From Helicobacter sp. MIT 11-5569 (GTDB taxonomy: Bacteria > Campylobacterota > Campylobacteria > Campylobacterales > Helicobacteraceae), in contig NZ_JRPB02000002.1 in NCBI RefSeq assembly GCF_000765695.2, forward strand, positions 62,001 through 126,000: a stretch of 64,000 nt of DNA. The letters run 5' to 3'. Positions 35,742 to 44,914 of this stretch are shown piece by piece; position 1 is the first letter of the stretch; every line of letters starts with the position of its first letter. Both the position numbers and the translations under genes were made by a program. The notes under the pieces were generated by a model. It worked only from the letters and a program-made list of their open reading frames with translations. It ran no database searches and was not told the DNA's origin.

Positions 35742-36675
35742 TAGATTTAAGTTATCAAATCGCCGCTACACAGGAGCAAAAACAAAGCTATTAAAACATA
35801 TTGATTCTGTGATTAAAGAAAAATTTGATTATACAAATGCACAAAATTTAAGTTTCTTTGATGTCTTTGGTGGCACTGGGGTAGTGAGTGAATATTTTAT
35901 GCAAAAGCCACAATTTGGACAATTTATTGTGAATGATTTTTTGCATTCTAACTTTTGTATTTATCAAGGCTTCTTTAGCCAAGATTTGTTTGATATTAAT
36001 AAGCTAAACGAGATTCAAGCTCATTTTTGGCATTTGGATTCTAAAACTTTAAAAGAGAATTATTACTCCAAGCACTTTGGAGGGAAATTTTTTAGTCATA
36101 ATGATGTTTTAGTGATAGGAGAGATAAGAGAAAGCTTAGATAAGCTTTTACAAAATAAGCAAATAAACACAAAAGAATTTTATATTTTGTTGAGCAGCTT
36201 GCTTTATAGTAGCGATAGAATCGCAAACACAGTGGGGCATTATGATGCCTATCGTAAAAATACACTTTTGCAAGATAGATTTGTTTATGAATTGATTGAT
36301 CCCATTACAAGCAATGCAAAAATAGAAATTTTTAAGCAGGATTCTAATGCTTTGGTAAAAGAGTTTGTCGCTACAAAAAAGCATATAGATATAGCCTTTA
36401 TAGACCCACCTTATAACTCAAGACAATATGCAAGATTCTATCATTTACTAGAAACCCTAAGCAAGAATAATCAACCTAAGCTTTATGGAGTAGCTCTTAA
36501 ACCACAGCCAGAAAATATGAGCAATTATTGCAAGATAGGTGCAAAGGAAGCCTTTAAGGATTTGATAGAAAATCTAGCAAAGATAAGTAAAATCTTAGTG
36601 GTTACTTATAATAATACTTATGTTTCCAAGTCAAGTTCAAGCCAAAACAAAATACAATTAGAAGAAATAAATTAA
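35734..36675 (+). CDS. D12-class N6-adenine DNA methyltransferase (FokI/AlwI-type)
   Basis: 313 residues. NRRYTGAKTKLLKHID at the N-terminus, SAM motif FDVFGGTGVVSEYF (around 43-56) and catalytic DPPYNSRQYARFYHLLETL (around 225-243), the form seen in methyltransferases of FokI/AlwI-type systems. The GTG start lies inside the end of livF (8-base overlap) and it would be read through from the liv promoter. The protein ends at KSSSSQNKIQLEEIN. Relatives in memory continue some 40 residues, so the C-terminus may be lost. It should methylate the site cut by the nuclease genes that follow. Confidence 0.85.
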   Translation: MDNRFKLSNRRYTGAKTKLLKHIDSVIKEKFDYTNAQNLSFFDVFGGTGVVSEYFMQKPQFGQFIVNDFLHSNFCIYQGFFSQDLFDINKLNEIQAHFWHLDSKTLKENYYSKHFGGKFFSHNDVLVIGEIRESLDKLLQNKQINTKEFYILLSSLLYSSDRIANTVGHYDAYRKNTLLQDRFVYELIDPITSNAKIEIFKQDSNALVKEFVATKKHIDIAFIDPPYNSRQYARFYHLLETLSKNNQPKLYGVALKPQPENMSNYCKIGAKEAFKDLIENLAKISKILVVTYNNTYVSKSSSSQNKIQLEEIN

Positions 36676-36685
36676 GGAGAAACAA

Positions 36686-37402
36686 ATGACTTATAAAGAA
36701 GCATTAATATTGTTAATGGAAGAAAATGGGGGATTTGCTCCGCTTAATTTAATCTATAAAAAGATTTGGGATTATAAAGATAAAAACGAAATTAATGGTA
36801 TAACACCCAATGCGACAATACGAGAAAGATTGCAAAGAGACAAAGAGTTTTTCCCTTTAGGAATAGGTGTTTGGGGCTTAAGTAAGTATCAACATGTGCT
36901 AATGGCAAAAGAAACTGCTGCAAAAACTAAAGTAGAAAAACAAGAGCGAATGCATGCCAAAATTCAAGGAATGCTTTTAGTATTAGGCAATCAAAGGGGA
37001 TTAGATACTTATACGAATGATAAGTCTTGGACTTTTAATAATAAAAAATTGGGTGCATTATGTAGTTTGCAGGAAATACCTCCATTTACATATACTGATA
37101 TTATCAAAAAGAGCGTTAATTATGTCGATGTGGCTTGGTTTGCTACTGATAAAAATGCCTTTCCTATTCGCATTTGTGAAGTAGAAGATAGCACAGATTT
37201 TAGAGCAGCACTAACTAAATTTAAAGAATTAGAATTTTTTAATATAGAATTTTATTGTATTTCAGTTTCTAAAAGATATACTAAATTTGAAACAGAAATT
37301 AATAAGAATGCTTTTAAAAGCTTAGTCAAACGCGTTGAGTTTCAGAGTTATGAAGACATTATTACTGCTTATGAATATGAAATGAAAAAGATTAGATTTT
37401 GA
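36686..37402 (+). CDS. HARE-HTH domain protein, probable restriction endonuclease
   Basis: 238 residues. Residues about 1-70 (TYKEALILLMEENGGFAPLN, then TIRERLQRDKEFFPLGIGVW) match the HB1/ASXL restriction-endonuclease HTH (HARE-HTH) fold. The C-terminal half holds VDVAWFATD and FPIRICEVEDSTDFRAALT, a layout like a PD-(D/E)XK core in which the expected lysine is not obvious (EVED). AAGGAG lies upstream of the ATG, 10 bases after the methyltransferase. Likely the cognate nuclease or a DNA-binding subunit; activity uncertain. Confidence 0.65.
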   Translation: MTYKEALILLMEENGGFAPLNLIYKKIWDYKDKNEINGITPNATIRERLQRDKEFFPLGIGVWGLSKYQHVLMAKETAAKTKVEKQERMHAKIQGMLLVLGNQRGLDTYTNDKSWTFNNKKLGALCSLQEIPPFTYTDIIKKSVNYVDVAWFATDKNAFPIRICEVEDSTDFRAALTKFKELEFFNIEFYCISVSKRYTKFETEINKNAFKSLVKRVEFQSYEDIITAYEYEMKKIRF

Positions 37403-37665
37403 TGCCTATCACAGAATATTTTAAATTTTTACACTTGAATTATTCAAAAATTGTTGGTTTTATTCAAGAACTTGAGAAGCAAAAAGAAGATTGTCTGTTT
37501 TATGTTGAAGAAGCAATGCAAGATTCACAAAGTCTTGTTGAACAGATTAAGGATTTAGTCTTTGAATATCATTTAGATTTAGAATATTCAAATAGAGCTG
37601 AAAATTTACTAGATAAAATCTATAGTGTTTATTGGAAATATAAACAAAAAAGTGATAGGATTTAG
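37399..37665 (+). CDS. Small helical protein of unknown function in the restriction cluster
   Basis: 88 residues, starting inside the stop of the previous gene (ATGA). Acidic and helical (VGFIQELEKQKEDCLFYVEE, then SLVEQIKDLVFEYHLDLEYS). No signal peptide, membrane segment or known motif. It may be a real small partner of the nuclease or a piece of a decayed gene. The 89 bases after it contain stops in all frames and protein-like bits. Confidence 0.45.
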   Translation: MMPITEYFKFLHLNYSKIVGFIQELEKQKEDCLFYVEEAMQDSQSLVEQIKDLVFEYHLDLEYSNRAENLLDKIYSVYWKYKQKSDRI

Positions 37666-37754
37666 GATTTTCTGACTATGGTTGGCGGTTTTAATTTTTA
37701 CAAATTCAAGAAATTATAGATAATTCTCTTAATGCAAATATTCCTTTGTTGTGA

Positions 37755-38808
37755 TTGCTTAATACGATGAAAATCTTAAAATACAAAATCGATGATTCTA
37801 AAATTTATAAATATGAGATTCCATTTTTTCTTTGTTGGAGAGATAATGATTCTAACCAATTAGCTAGTTTTATATTAAATTTCAGAAATCAATATCCACA
37901 TTTCTATTACAGCGATGAAATTATTTATGAAGAATGTTTGAAGCTATTAGAATCTAACAATACAATTAGATTTAAGCAAATCCCAAATCTGTAGAGAATC
38001 TATTGATGAATATATCCGAAAAATGCGTATTACAGGTATTATTTCACTGCGTGGAAATGGAAGATTTTTGGATTTTAATACCTTTGAGTTGCCAAAAATT
38101 GAGTATGTGATAGCTAATTATTCTAGGCTTCAAAACTTTGTTAGCAAAGAAGCGTATTTTTCGTATATGGGTGAGATTGATTCTAATATCTTGGAGTTTA
38201 GAGAAACAATAAATTTAGCCAATCAAAATGTATTAAAAATACAGACACTAGAAAAGTTTGCCAAAGAATATTCAAGGGAACAAATTTATAGGGAATTAAC
38301 AATTTTGAGCTCTAAAAGACTTAATAGTGCAGATGAGGTATTTAAATTTATCCCAGAGCCTACGAGATTTGAATTTCTAACCGCTATTGCTTTAAAGCAA
38401 AACTTTAATACTTTGGAAGTTTTGCCTAATTATAGCATTGATGATGAGGGGTTGCCAAAATGCCATGCTGGTGGTAATATGCCTGATATTCTTTGCAAGG
38501 ATTCTCAAAGTCAATCTATTATAGAAGTAAGTCTTATTTGTGGGAGAGGGCAAGTCAATAATGAGATTTTACCCATTGCGAGGCATTTAGAAAACCTTAT
38601 AGAATCCAATCAAAATCAATCTATAGCTTGTTTTGCTATTTTTATTGCTCCAAAAATTTTTAAGGATACACAGAGATATACAAAATTTCTTAAATATGAT
38701 GAAAATTTAGACATTAGAAATTTTGATATTGTAGAATTTATTGATAAATTACAAATTGCATACAAAGATATATTATCCATAAATAAGGCTCTAGTGTCTT
38801 TTGATTAA
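37755..38808 (+). pseudogene. AlwI-like type II restriction endonuclease, frameshifted
   Basis: One frame runs from an ATG at 37767 through SDEIIYEECLKLLESNNTIRF and stops at 37994. The frame of the next part is open just before its ATG at 38023 and reads KSQICRESIDEYIRKMRITG, so a one-base slip near 37975-37985 splits a single gene. The second part has NGRFLDFN, PTRFEFLTAIALKQ, DDEGLPKCHAGGNMPDIL and IIEVSLICGRGQ: the PD...EVS arrangement of AlwI-family endonucleases. The N-terminal region seems missing, so the enzyme is probably inactive. Confidence 0.72.
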
Positions 38809-38823
38809 CATTTAAGTCAATGA

Positions 38824-39024
38824 ATTTTGAAAAAACTAATAGAATCTTGTAATCAACTTAATTTAATGAAAAATTTTAAGCAAAGCTCAATCTTTATTTA
38901 GATAAAAATGTTCTCATTAAGCCGCTTAAGTTGTTATTTTGAAAACGAGGTATCACATATTAAAGGAATGAAAATTTTACCTCTTAGCACACAAGATTTA
39001 GTCAAGATTTTAGAATCTCTTTAG
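38824..39024 (+). pseudogene. Remnant reading frame downstream of the AlwI-like gene
   Basis: In one frame: ILKKLIESCNQLNLMKNFKQ, SSIFI, a TAG stop, then IKMFSLSRLSCYFENEVSHI and KGMKILPLSTQDLVKILESL with a stop at 39022-39024. It looks like the C-terminal end of some protein, perhaps another restriction gene. No family recognised. Confidence 0.35.
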
Positions 39025-39043
39025 GCGATTCTTGCCTAAAGAG
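39017..39043. terminator. Hairpin terminator between the restriction cluster and icd
   Basis: CTCTTTAGGC (39017-39026) and GCCTAAAGAG (39034-39043), a perfect 10-bp stem with GATTCTT loop, at the 3' end of icd. Confidence 0.75.
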
Positions 39044-39050
39044 TAAGTAT

Positions 39051-41249
39051 TTATTTGATTTTTGCAAGAATTGCATTAAAAGTTGCACTTGGGCGCATAA
39101 TTTCGCTACATTTTTTAGCATCAAGCTCGTAATACCCACCTAAATCAACTTTAACACCTTGTGCTTGGATAAACTCTTCGTGGATTTTAGAAGAATTTGC
39201 GTTAAGCTCTTCAAAGATTCCTTTAAAAAAGCTTTGCAATGCGGAATCTTGATTGTTATTTGCAAGTGCTTCTGTAAGATAAAGCGCAAGATAGAAATGG
39301 CTTGTTCTATTATCATCTTCTTTGACTTTGCGTGAAGGGGCTTTGTTATTGTTTAGCCATTTACCAATAGCACTATCAAGGCAATTTGCTAAAATTTCTG
39401 CTTGTTTATTGTTGGTTTTTTGCGCGTAGAATTCTAAGCTTGCTTGTAGAGCTAAAAACTCTCCTAAGCTATCCCAACGTAAGTGGTTTTCTTCTACAAG
39501 TTGTTCCACTTGTTTTGGCGCACTTCCGCCAGCTCCTGTTTCAAACATCGCTCCGCCATTTAACATAGGAACGACAGATAACATTTTTGCGCTTGTGCCT
39601 AATTCTAGGATTGGGAATAAATCTGTTAAATAATCTCTTAAAACATTACCTGTAATAGAAATCGCGTCTTTTCCAGCACGGATTAGTTTTAGGGATTCCA
39701 AACATGCTTCCTTTGGAGCTAGAATCGCAATATCTTTGCCTTTTTCTTTTAATCTTGCTTGCACTAAATCTGCCATAATCTTGTTGCTTGGACGTTTTGC
39801 ATCTAGCCAGAAAATTGCCTTAGAGCCTGTCAAATCTGCGCGCTCAATTCCTAAATCAATCCAATTTTGCACAGCATCAAATTTTGCAGTATTTGCGCGA
39901 TAAATATCGCCTTTTTCGACATTGTGTTCCAAAAGTGTGTTGCCTTGTGCGTCTGTGATTTTAAAGATTCCATCTTCTTTTGCGATAAAAGTTTTATCAT
40001 GTGAGCCGTATTCTTGTGCTTTTTTTGCCATTAAGCCAACATTTGAAACGCTGCCTAATTCACTTGGATTTAGTGTCCCATTTGCGCGTAAATCTTCTAC
40101 CACAGCTTCATAAATCGTTGCATAGGTTTTATCTGGGATTAGCGCATTTGTATCGCATTCTTTGCCCTCTTTATCCCATAATCTTGCACCATTTTTTAGC
40201 ATTGCAGGCATAGAAGCATCGACAATAACATCACTTGGCACATGCAAATTTGTGATTCCTTTATCAGAATTTACCATAGAAAGTGGCGCACTTTTGTCTA
40301 AAATCTCATTGTATTTTGCTAAAATCTCTTGCTTTTTAGGACTATTTTCAATCTTTGTTAGTAATTCGCTAACACCGTTATTTGGATTGACTCCAAGCTT
40401 TTGTAATTCTTCACTAAATGCATCAAATAATTCTTCAAAATACACACTTACTGCATGTCCAAAAATCACAGGGTCGCTTACTTTCATCATTGTAGCTTTA
40501 AGGTGCAAAGAAAGTAAAATATTTTCTTGTTTGCAGATTTTAATTTGCTCTGCATAAAATGCACGCAATGCTTTAACGCTCATAAATGTTGCGTCTAAGA
40601 TTTCGTTTTTATCAAGTTTTAGATTTTCTTTTAAAATCTCACTTCCATTTTTTCCAATAAATTCAATTTTTGCCGTAGTGGAATCTTTGATTAAAATGGC
40701 TTTTTCATTATCAAAGAAATCCCCTTTTGTAATATAAGAAACGCGTGTTTTTGAGTTTTTATCAAAAGGCGTGATTCTATAAGGATTCTTTTTTGCATAT
40801 TCTTTAACCGCTTTTGTGCAGCGTCTATCAGAGTTTCCTTGACGCAATACAGGATTAACAGCAGACCCTAAGACCTTTTGGTATTTTTCTTTGATGGTTT
40901 TTTCTTCTGTATTGCTTGGTTCATCTGGAAAATTAGGAATCGCAAAGCCCTTGCCTTGAAGCTCTTTAATTGTTGCTTTAAGTTGTGGGATTGAAGCAGA
41001 AATATTTGGTGTTTTAATAAGATTTGCATCAGGAGTATTGACTAACTCACCTAGCTCTTTTAAAGCATCTTTAACTCTTTGGGATTCTTTCAGAGATTCT
41101 GGAAATTGCGCTAATACGCGTGCAGAGAGAGAAATATCAGAAGTTTCTACTGGGATTCCAACTTTTCCTAAAAATGCTTGCACAATGGGCAAGAAAGAAT
41201 AAGTTGCAAGTGCTGGAGACTCATCGGTTAATGTGTAAGTAATTTTCAT
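39051..41249 (-). CDS. icd: Monomeric NADP-dependent isocitrate dehydrogenase
   Basis: 732 residues, the length of the large monomeric class, unlike the roughly 420-residue dimeric enzyme of Helicobacter pylori. It begins TYTLTDESPALATYSFLPIV and contains VLRQGNSDRRCTKAVKEYAK, LHLKATMMKVSDPVIFGHAV, and late TGAGGSAPKQVEQLVEENHL, all family signatures. It converts isocitrate to 2-oxoglutarate and supplies NADPH. AAGGAATCCT precedes the ATG. Confidence 0.95.
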   Translation of the reverse strand: MKITYTLTDESPALATYSFLPIVQAFLGKVGIPVETSDISLSARVLAQFPESLKESQRVKDALKELGELVNTPDANLIKTPNISASIPQLKATIKELQGKGFAIPNFPDEPSNTEEKTIKEKYQKVLGSAVNPVLRQGNSDRRCTKAVKEYAKKNPYRITPFDKNSKTRVSYITKGDFFDNEKAILIKDSTTAKIEFIGKNGSEILKENLKLDKNEILDATFMSVKALRAFYAEQIKICKQENILLSLHLKATMMKVSDPVIFGHAVSVYFEELFDAFSEELQKLGVNPNNGVSELLTKIENSPKKQEILAKYNEILDKSAPLSMVNSDKGITNLHVPSDVIVDASMPAMLKNGARLWDKEGKECDTNALIPDKTYATIYEAVVEDLRANGTLNPSELGSVSNVGLMAKKAQEYGSHDKTFIAKEDGIFKITDAQGNTLLEHNVEKGDIYRANTAKFDAVQNWIDLGIERADLTGSKAIFWLDAKRPSNKIMADLVQARLKEKGKDIAILAPKEACLESLKLIRAGKDAISITGNVLRDYLTDLFPILELGTSAKMLSVVPMLNGGAMFETGAGGSAPKQVEQLVEENHLRWDSLGEFLALQASLEFYAQKTNNKQAEILANCLDSAIGKWLNNNKAPSRKVKEDDNRTSHFYLALYLTEALANNNQDSALQSFFKGIFEELNANSSKIHEEFIQAQGVKVDLGGYYELDAKKCSEIMRPSATFNAILAKIK

Positions 41250-41280
41250 AGGATTCCTTTAGAAGATTAGGTTGTGTTAG

Positions 41281-41286
41281 AGTATA
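41281..41286 (-). promoter_or_regulatory. -10 box (TATACT on minus strand) for icd
   Basis: Minus strand TTGCTATACTCTAAC, about 32 bases before the icd ATG. Confidence 0.5.
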
Positions 41287-41416
41287 GCAAACAATCAAAC
41301 AAAATCTGCTAATTTTGGTCAAGATTTGTTTTACTTTTTAGATTTTTTTACATTATGTTGCACTTTGTAAAATTATGCGTAATTTTGGAGTTTTGATTTT
41401 ATTCTTACAATTATTA

Positions 41417-41422
41417 TATAAT
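41417..41422 (+). promoter_or_regulatory. -10 box (TATAAT) upstream of the DsbC-like gene
   Basis: TTATTATATAATGCGC, about 30 bases before the ATG at 41453. Confidence 0.5.
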
Positions 41423-41452
41423 GCGCTTTATTAATCATAAAAAGGAATAGTA

Positions 41453-42187
41453 ATGAAAAAAATTGCACTAGGATTAGTGTTTGTGTTGGGAATTGCTAGC
41501 TCTGCATTTGGAGATTTTGATAAGAATTTTAAGCAAGGCATTAAGGAATTAACAAATATTGATGTGGAAATTCAAGTCAAAAAGAAGTTAAAAAGTTTTA
41601 ATGGCGAATATTTTGTTATTGGACGCACAAAAAAAGGCGATATTTTTCCAGTAATTGTAAGTCAAGATGGTAAATATTTTATCGGACTTAGCAGCGTAAT
41701 GAATTTTAGTAAAGATGATTCTAAAATGATTATGGAAGAGATTAACAAGGCTGGAGAAGCAAAGATGAAAGAAGATAGCAAGGCTTTAAATGCTTTATTT
41801 GAAGAATTTAAAGAGAGTGATTTTGTTGTCTTAAAGGGAGAAAAAGAGAATCTGCCGACAAAAATTGTAGTAACTGACCCTGATTGTCCATATTGCCGCA
41901 AACACCTTAAAGATGTGGAATCGCAACTCAAAGAAGCGAATTTGAAATTAATTTTCGCTCCTGTGCATGATGAAAATGCTTTTATTAAAGCGCAACTTAT
42001 TTTAAATGCTACAGCTAAAGCAAAGGATAATGCAGCAAAAATTGCAATTTTGCGCAAATATTATAATGATATTAAACTAAGTGAAAAAGAGAAAAAAACA
42101 GACATTAAACAAGTTAAATACACCACAGAAAAAATCTTTAATAGCGGTTTAATTGATGGTGTGCCTTTTGTTTTTGATGTTGAATAA
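41453..42187 (+). CDS. DsbC/DsbG-like periplasmic thiol:disulfide interchange protein
   Basis: 244 residues. Signal peptide MKKIALGLVFVLGIASSAFG. An N-terminal region of about 100 residues resembles the dimerisation part (IGRTKKGDIFPVIVSQDGKY), then a thioredoxin fold with TDPDCPYCRKHL and the cis-proline loop LIDGVPFVFDV. CPYC favours a reductase/isomerase role. A DsbC-like gene neighbours selAB in Campylobacter jejuni; here it is far from selAB and leads the Mla genes. Confidence 0.82.
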   Translation: MKKIALGLVFVLGIASSAFGDFDKNFKQGIKELTNIDVEIQVKKKLKSFNGEYFVIGRTKKGDIFPVIVSQDGKYFIGLSSVMNFSKDDSKMIMEEINKAGEAKMKEDSKALNALFEEFKESDFVVLKGEKENLPTKIVVTDPDCPYCRKHLKDVESQLKEANLKLIFAPVHDENAFIKAQLILNATAKAKDNAAKIAILRKYYNDIKLSEKEKKTDIKQVKYTTEKIFNSGLIDGVPFVFDVE

Positions 42188-42191
42188 TTAA

Positions 42192-43331
42192 ATGCTAGCT
42201 AGTGTAGAGTTTGAAAAAAACGCATTGCGCTTAATGATTACTCTTTTTGGAGTGTGGGATAGGAGTGTGCCAAAATCTACACTAAACACTTTAGAATCTC
42301 TACTTAATAAATGCTCTAAACATTCTAAAATGCAAGATTATAAAGTTGTAATTTTAGTGGATTCTAGTTTTGACTTAGATTTTTGTGGCGGAGAAGTGTT
42401 GCTAAACTGGCTCGAAAAACTTGGAGAATATTGCGCGTTAGAAAACGCGCTAGTTAGGCATTCTAAAGCTACGGAGATTTTTGCCATTTTACAGAGTAAA
42501 ACAGCACTTGATAAAACAGAATTTACACAAGATGTGATTCAAGCGCATAAAGATACTTTAAAGATTCTAAAAATTTGGGGGAATCGCATTATCACTTCTC
42601 TTAGTTTTTTGGGTGAGATTGTTTATATGTTTTATCATAGTGTGCTAAATCCTAAGGATTTTCGCACAAAAGCATTGTTTTTTCAAATTCAAGAAGCTGC
42701 GATTAAAGCAGTGCCGATTATCTCTCTTGCATGTTTTTTAATAGGGATTGTCATTGCCTATCAAGGAAGTTTGCAACTACAACAATTTGGGGCAAGTGTT
42801 TTGATTGTCGAAATGAGTGCTATGCTAACTTTGCGAGAAATGGCACCGATTATTGTTGCAATTATTATTGCAGGGCGTAGCGCGTCTGCTTTTAGCGCAG
42901 AGATTGGTATGATGCGCGCTACACAAGAGATTGATGCAATGCGTGTTATGGGGTTTAATCCGGTAACTTTTTTAATTTTTCCACGCATTTTTGCCTTGCT
43001 TTTTGCATTGCCATTAGTCGTATTTATTGCGGATATGTTTGGGTTGCTTGGTGGAATGTTAATCTCACAATTACAGCTTGGGATTAGTAGTGAGCATTTT
43101 GTTGAACGTTTTTTGCAAACTGTGGAAATGCGCCATTTTTGGATTGGAATGTTAAAAGCTCCATTTTTTGGGTTGATTATTGGATTGATTGGTTGTTATC
43201 ATGGATTTGCTACGCAAAAAGATACGCGCAGCATTGGTGTGCATACGACAAAAAGTGTTGTGGAATCCATTTTTTGCGTGATTGCATTTGACGCATTATG
43301 CTCTGTGTTATTTACGCAAATGGGTTGGTAA
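42192..43331 (+). CDS. mlaE: Mla-type lipid transport permease with N-terminal STAS-like domain (MlaE)
   Basis: 379 residues. The first 110 form a STAS-like region (YKVVILVDSSFDLDFCGGE), fusing the role of MlaB. Residues about 150-379 are the MlaE permease: IAYQGSLQLQQFGAS, ILREMAPI-type segment LTLREMAPIIVAIIIAGRSA, and EIDAMRVMGFNP. Part of a phospholipid transporter acting between outer and inner membranes. Four bases after the DsbC-like gene. Confidence 0.9.
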   Translation: MLASVEFEKNALRLMITLFGVWDRSVPKSTLNTLESLLNKCSKHSKMQDYKVVILVDSSFDLDFCGGEVLLNWLEKLGEYCALENALVRHSKATEIFAILQSKTALDKTEFTQDVIQAHKDTLKILKIWGNRIITSLSFLGEIVYMFYHSVLNPKDFRTKALFFQIQEAAIKAVPIISLACFLIGIVIAYQGSLQLQQFGASVLIVEMSAMLTLREMAPIIVAIIIAGRSASAFSAEIGMMRATQEIDAMRVMGFNPVTFLIFPRIFALLFALPLVVFIADMFGLLGGMLISQLQLGISSEHFVERFLQTVEMRHFWIGMLKAPFFGLIIGLIGCYHGFATQKDTRSIGVHTTKSVVESIFCVIAFDALCSVLFTQMGW

Positions 43332-43332
43332 T

Positions 43333-44079
43333 ATGGATTTCAAAAAAATAGCATCCGTTGTAGAAATTCGCAATCTTACAACAAGCTATGGAGAACGTAT
43401 TATTCAAGATAACATTTCGTTTAGCGTTAAGCAAAAAGAAATTTTTGCCTTGCTTGGGGGAAGTGGAAGCGGAAAAAGCACATTGCTTAACACAATGATT
43501 TTTCTAAAATCTCCAACCAAAGGAGAAGTGCGGATTTTGGGCAAAGATATATGGAGTCTAAATCCCAAAGATGCTTTAGAGATGAAATTAAATTTAGGTG
43601 TTTTGTTTCAGTTTGGGGCACTTTTTAGCTCGCTTACTGTGCTAGATAATGTAATGTTGCCTTTAAGGGAATACACGTATTTTAGTCAAAGAGATATGCA
43701 AGAGTTAGCTTTTATGTGGTTAGTGCGTGTGGGATTAAAAAAGGAAGTGGCAAATCTTTATCCCAATGAGTTAAGCGGAGGAATGGTAAAACGCGTAGGG
43801 CTAGCGCGTGCATTAGCATTAAGCCCTAAAATTTTATTTTTAGATGAGCCAACAAGCGGACTAGACCCAAAAAGTGCAAGAGAATTTGACGCATTAATCG
43901 CACAACTTAGAGATTTATTAGGGATTAGTGTGGTTATGGTAACGCATGATATGGAATCTGTGAAAGGTGTCGTTGATAGAATGATTGTCTTAAAGAAAAA
44001 GAAGGTGTTTTTTGAAGGGAGTTTGGAGGATTTAAAAGAACAAATGGAATCTTTAGATGCATTTTTGGAGAGCATATAG
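43333..44079 (+). CDS. mlaF: Mla-type ABC transporter ATPase (MlaF)
   Basis: 248 residues from the ATG one base after the mlaE stop (the longer frame from 43282 runs inside mlaE). Walker A GGSGSGKSTLL, Q-loop FQFGALFSSLTV, signature LSGGMVKRVGLARAL, Walker B LFLDEPTSGLDP. The signature SGGMVKR is typical of MlaF. Energises lipid movement with MlaE. Confidence 0.93.
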   Translation: MDFKKIASVVEIRNLTTSYGERIIQDNISFSVKQKEIFALLGGSGSGKSTLLNTMIFLKSPTKGEVRILGKDIWSLNPKDALEMKLNLGVLFQFGALFSSLTVLDNVMLPLREYTYFSQRDMQELAFMWLVRVGLKKEVANLYPNELSGGMVKRVGLARALALSPKILFLDEPTSGLDPKSAREFDALIAQLRDLLGISVVMVTHDMESVKGVVDRMIVLKKKKVFFEGSLEDLKEQMESLDAFLESI

Positions 44080-44088
44080 GAGGGGATA

Positions 44089-44913
44089 ATGGAGACGCGA
44101 TTAAATTATGTTTTGTTGGGTATATTTTTAGTAGCATCATTAGTGGCGTTGGCAGGATTTGTATTTTGGATGGGAAAATATGATAGAAATTTAGGAGCTT
44201 ATGAAGAGTATTATTTGTATAACAAAGAGTTGCCAAAAGGAATCCGCATTGAAACTCCTGTGCGCTATTTAGGGCTTCCGGTTGGATTTGTAAAGAGTTA
44301 TGATTTGAGCGCAACGCAAGATAATGTTGAGATTATAATTTGGGTGAAAAAGGATATTGTCTTAAATCAAGGCGCACATGCGCGTGTGGAATCACAAGGA
44401 CTGACAGGAGGAAATTATATTGCTTTAATACAAGGAGATGGAGAGCCTTTTAGGCATGATAGAAAGGTAGTTATAGAATTCGAAGAAAATTGGATTGAAA
44501 AGATAGGTAGCAAAACAGAAGTTGTTTTTGATAAACTTGAAGTGAGTTTGAATCATCTTAATACACTTTTAAATGAAAAGAATTTAAAGAATGTGGAGAT
44601 TTCTTTAGAAAATATTATGCGCGCGTCTGCACAATTTGAAAATATGCTTAATGGGTTAAATGGTGTATTAGTTGAAGCAAAAGACGCAATGAGTGGAATC
44701 CAAAGAAGCAGCGTGCTTTTTAACGATTCTTTGTTGCGTGGAGATTATAATTTGCGTGCAATTTTAATGCCGCTCTTGTATCAATTAGAGCAAAATTCAA
44801 AGCGTTTAGATGGAATCTTGCAAGAAACAGAAGGCGCAATAGATGCGTTTTCAAGTTCTCCTAGTGGGTTTTTATTTGGGGGACAACAGCAAATTTTGGG
44901 ACCAAGGGAGTAA
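44089..44913 (+). CDS. mlaD: MCE-domain lipid transport protein (MlaD)
   Basis: 274 residues. One N-terminal membrane anchor (YVLLGIFLVASLVALAGFVF), then the MCE domain with GIRIETPVRYLGLPVGFV and ARVESQGLTGGNYIAL (about 100-115), then a long helical tail. Displayed in the periplasm as the substrate-handling hexamer of the Mla complex. AGGAGG precedes the ATG. Confidence 0.92.
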   Translation: METRLNYVLLGIFLVASLVALAGFVFWMGKYDRNLGAYEEYYLYNKELPKGIRIETPVRYLGLPVGFVKSYDLSATQDNVEIIIWVKKDIVLNQGAHARVESQGLTGGNYIALIQGDGEPFRHDRKVVIEFEENWIEKIGSKTEVVFDKLEVSLNHLNTLLNEKNLKNVEISLENIMRASAQFENMLNGLNGVLVEAKDAMSGIQRSSVLFNDSLLRGDYNLRAILMPLLYQLEQNSKRLDGILQETEGAIDAFSSSPSGFLFGGQQQILGPRE

Positions 44914-44914
44914 A

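Noticed and set aside
41662-42057. Long minus-strand frame opposite the DsbC-like gene
   Set aside because: Composition follows the sense gene in reverse, and the sense gene has a signal peptide, CPYC and cis-proline.
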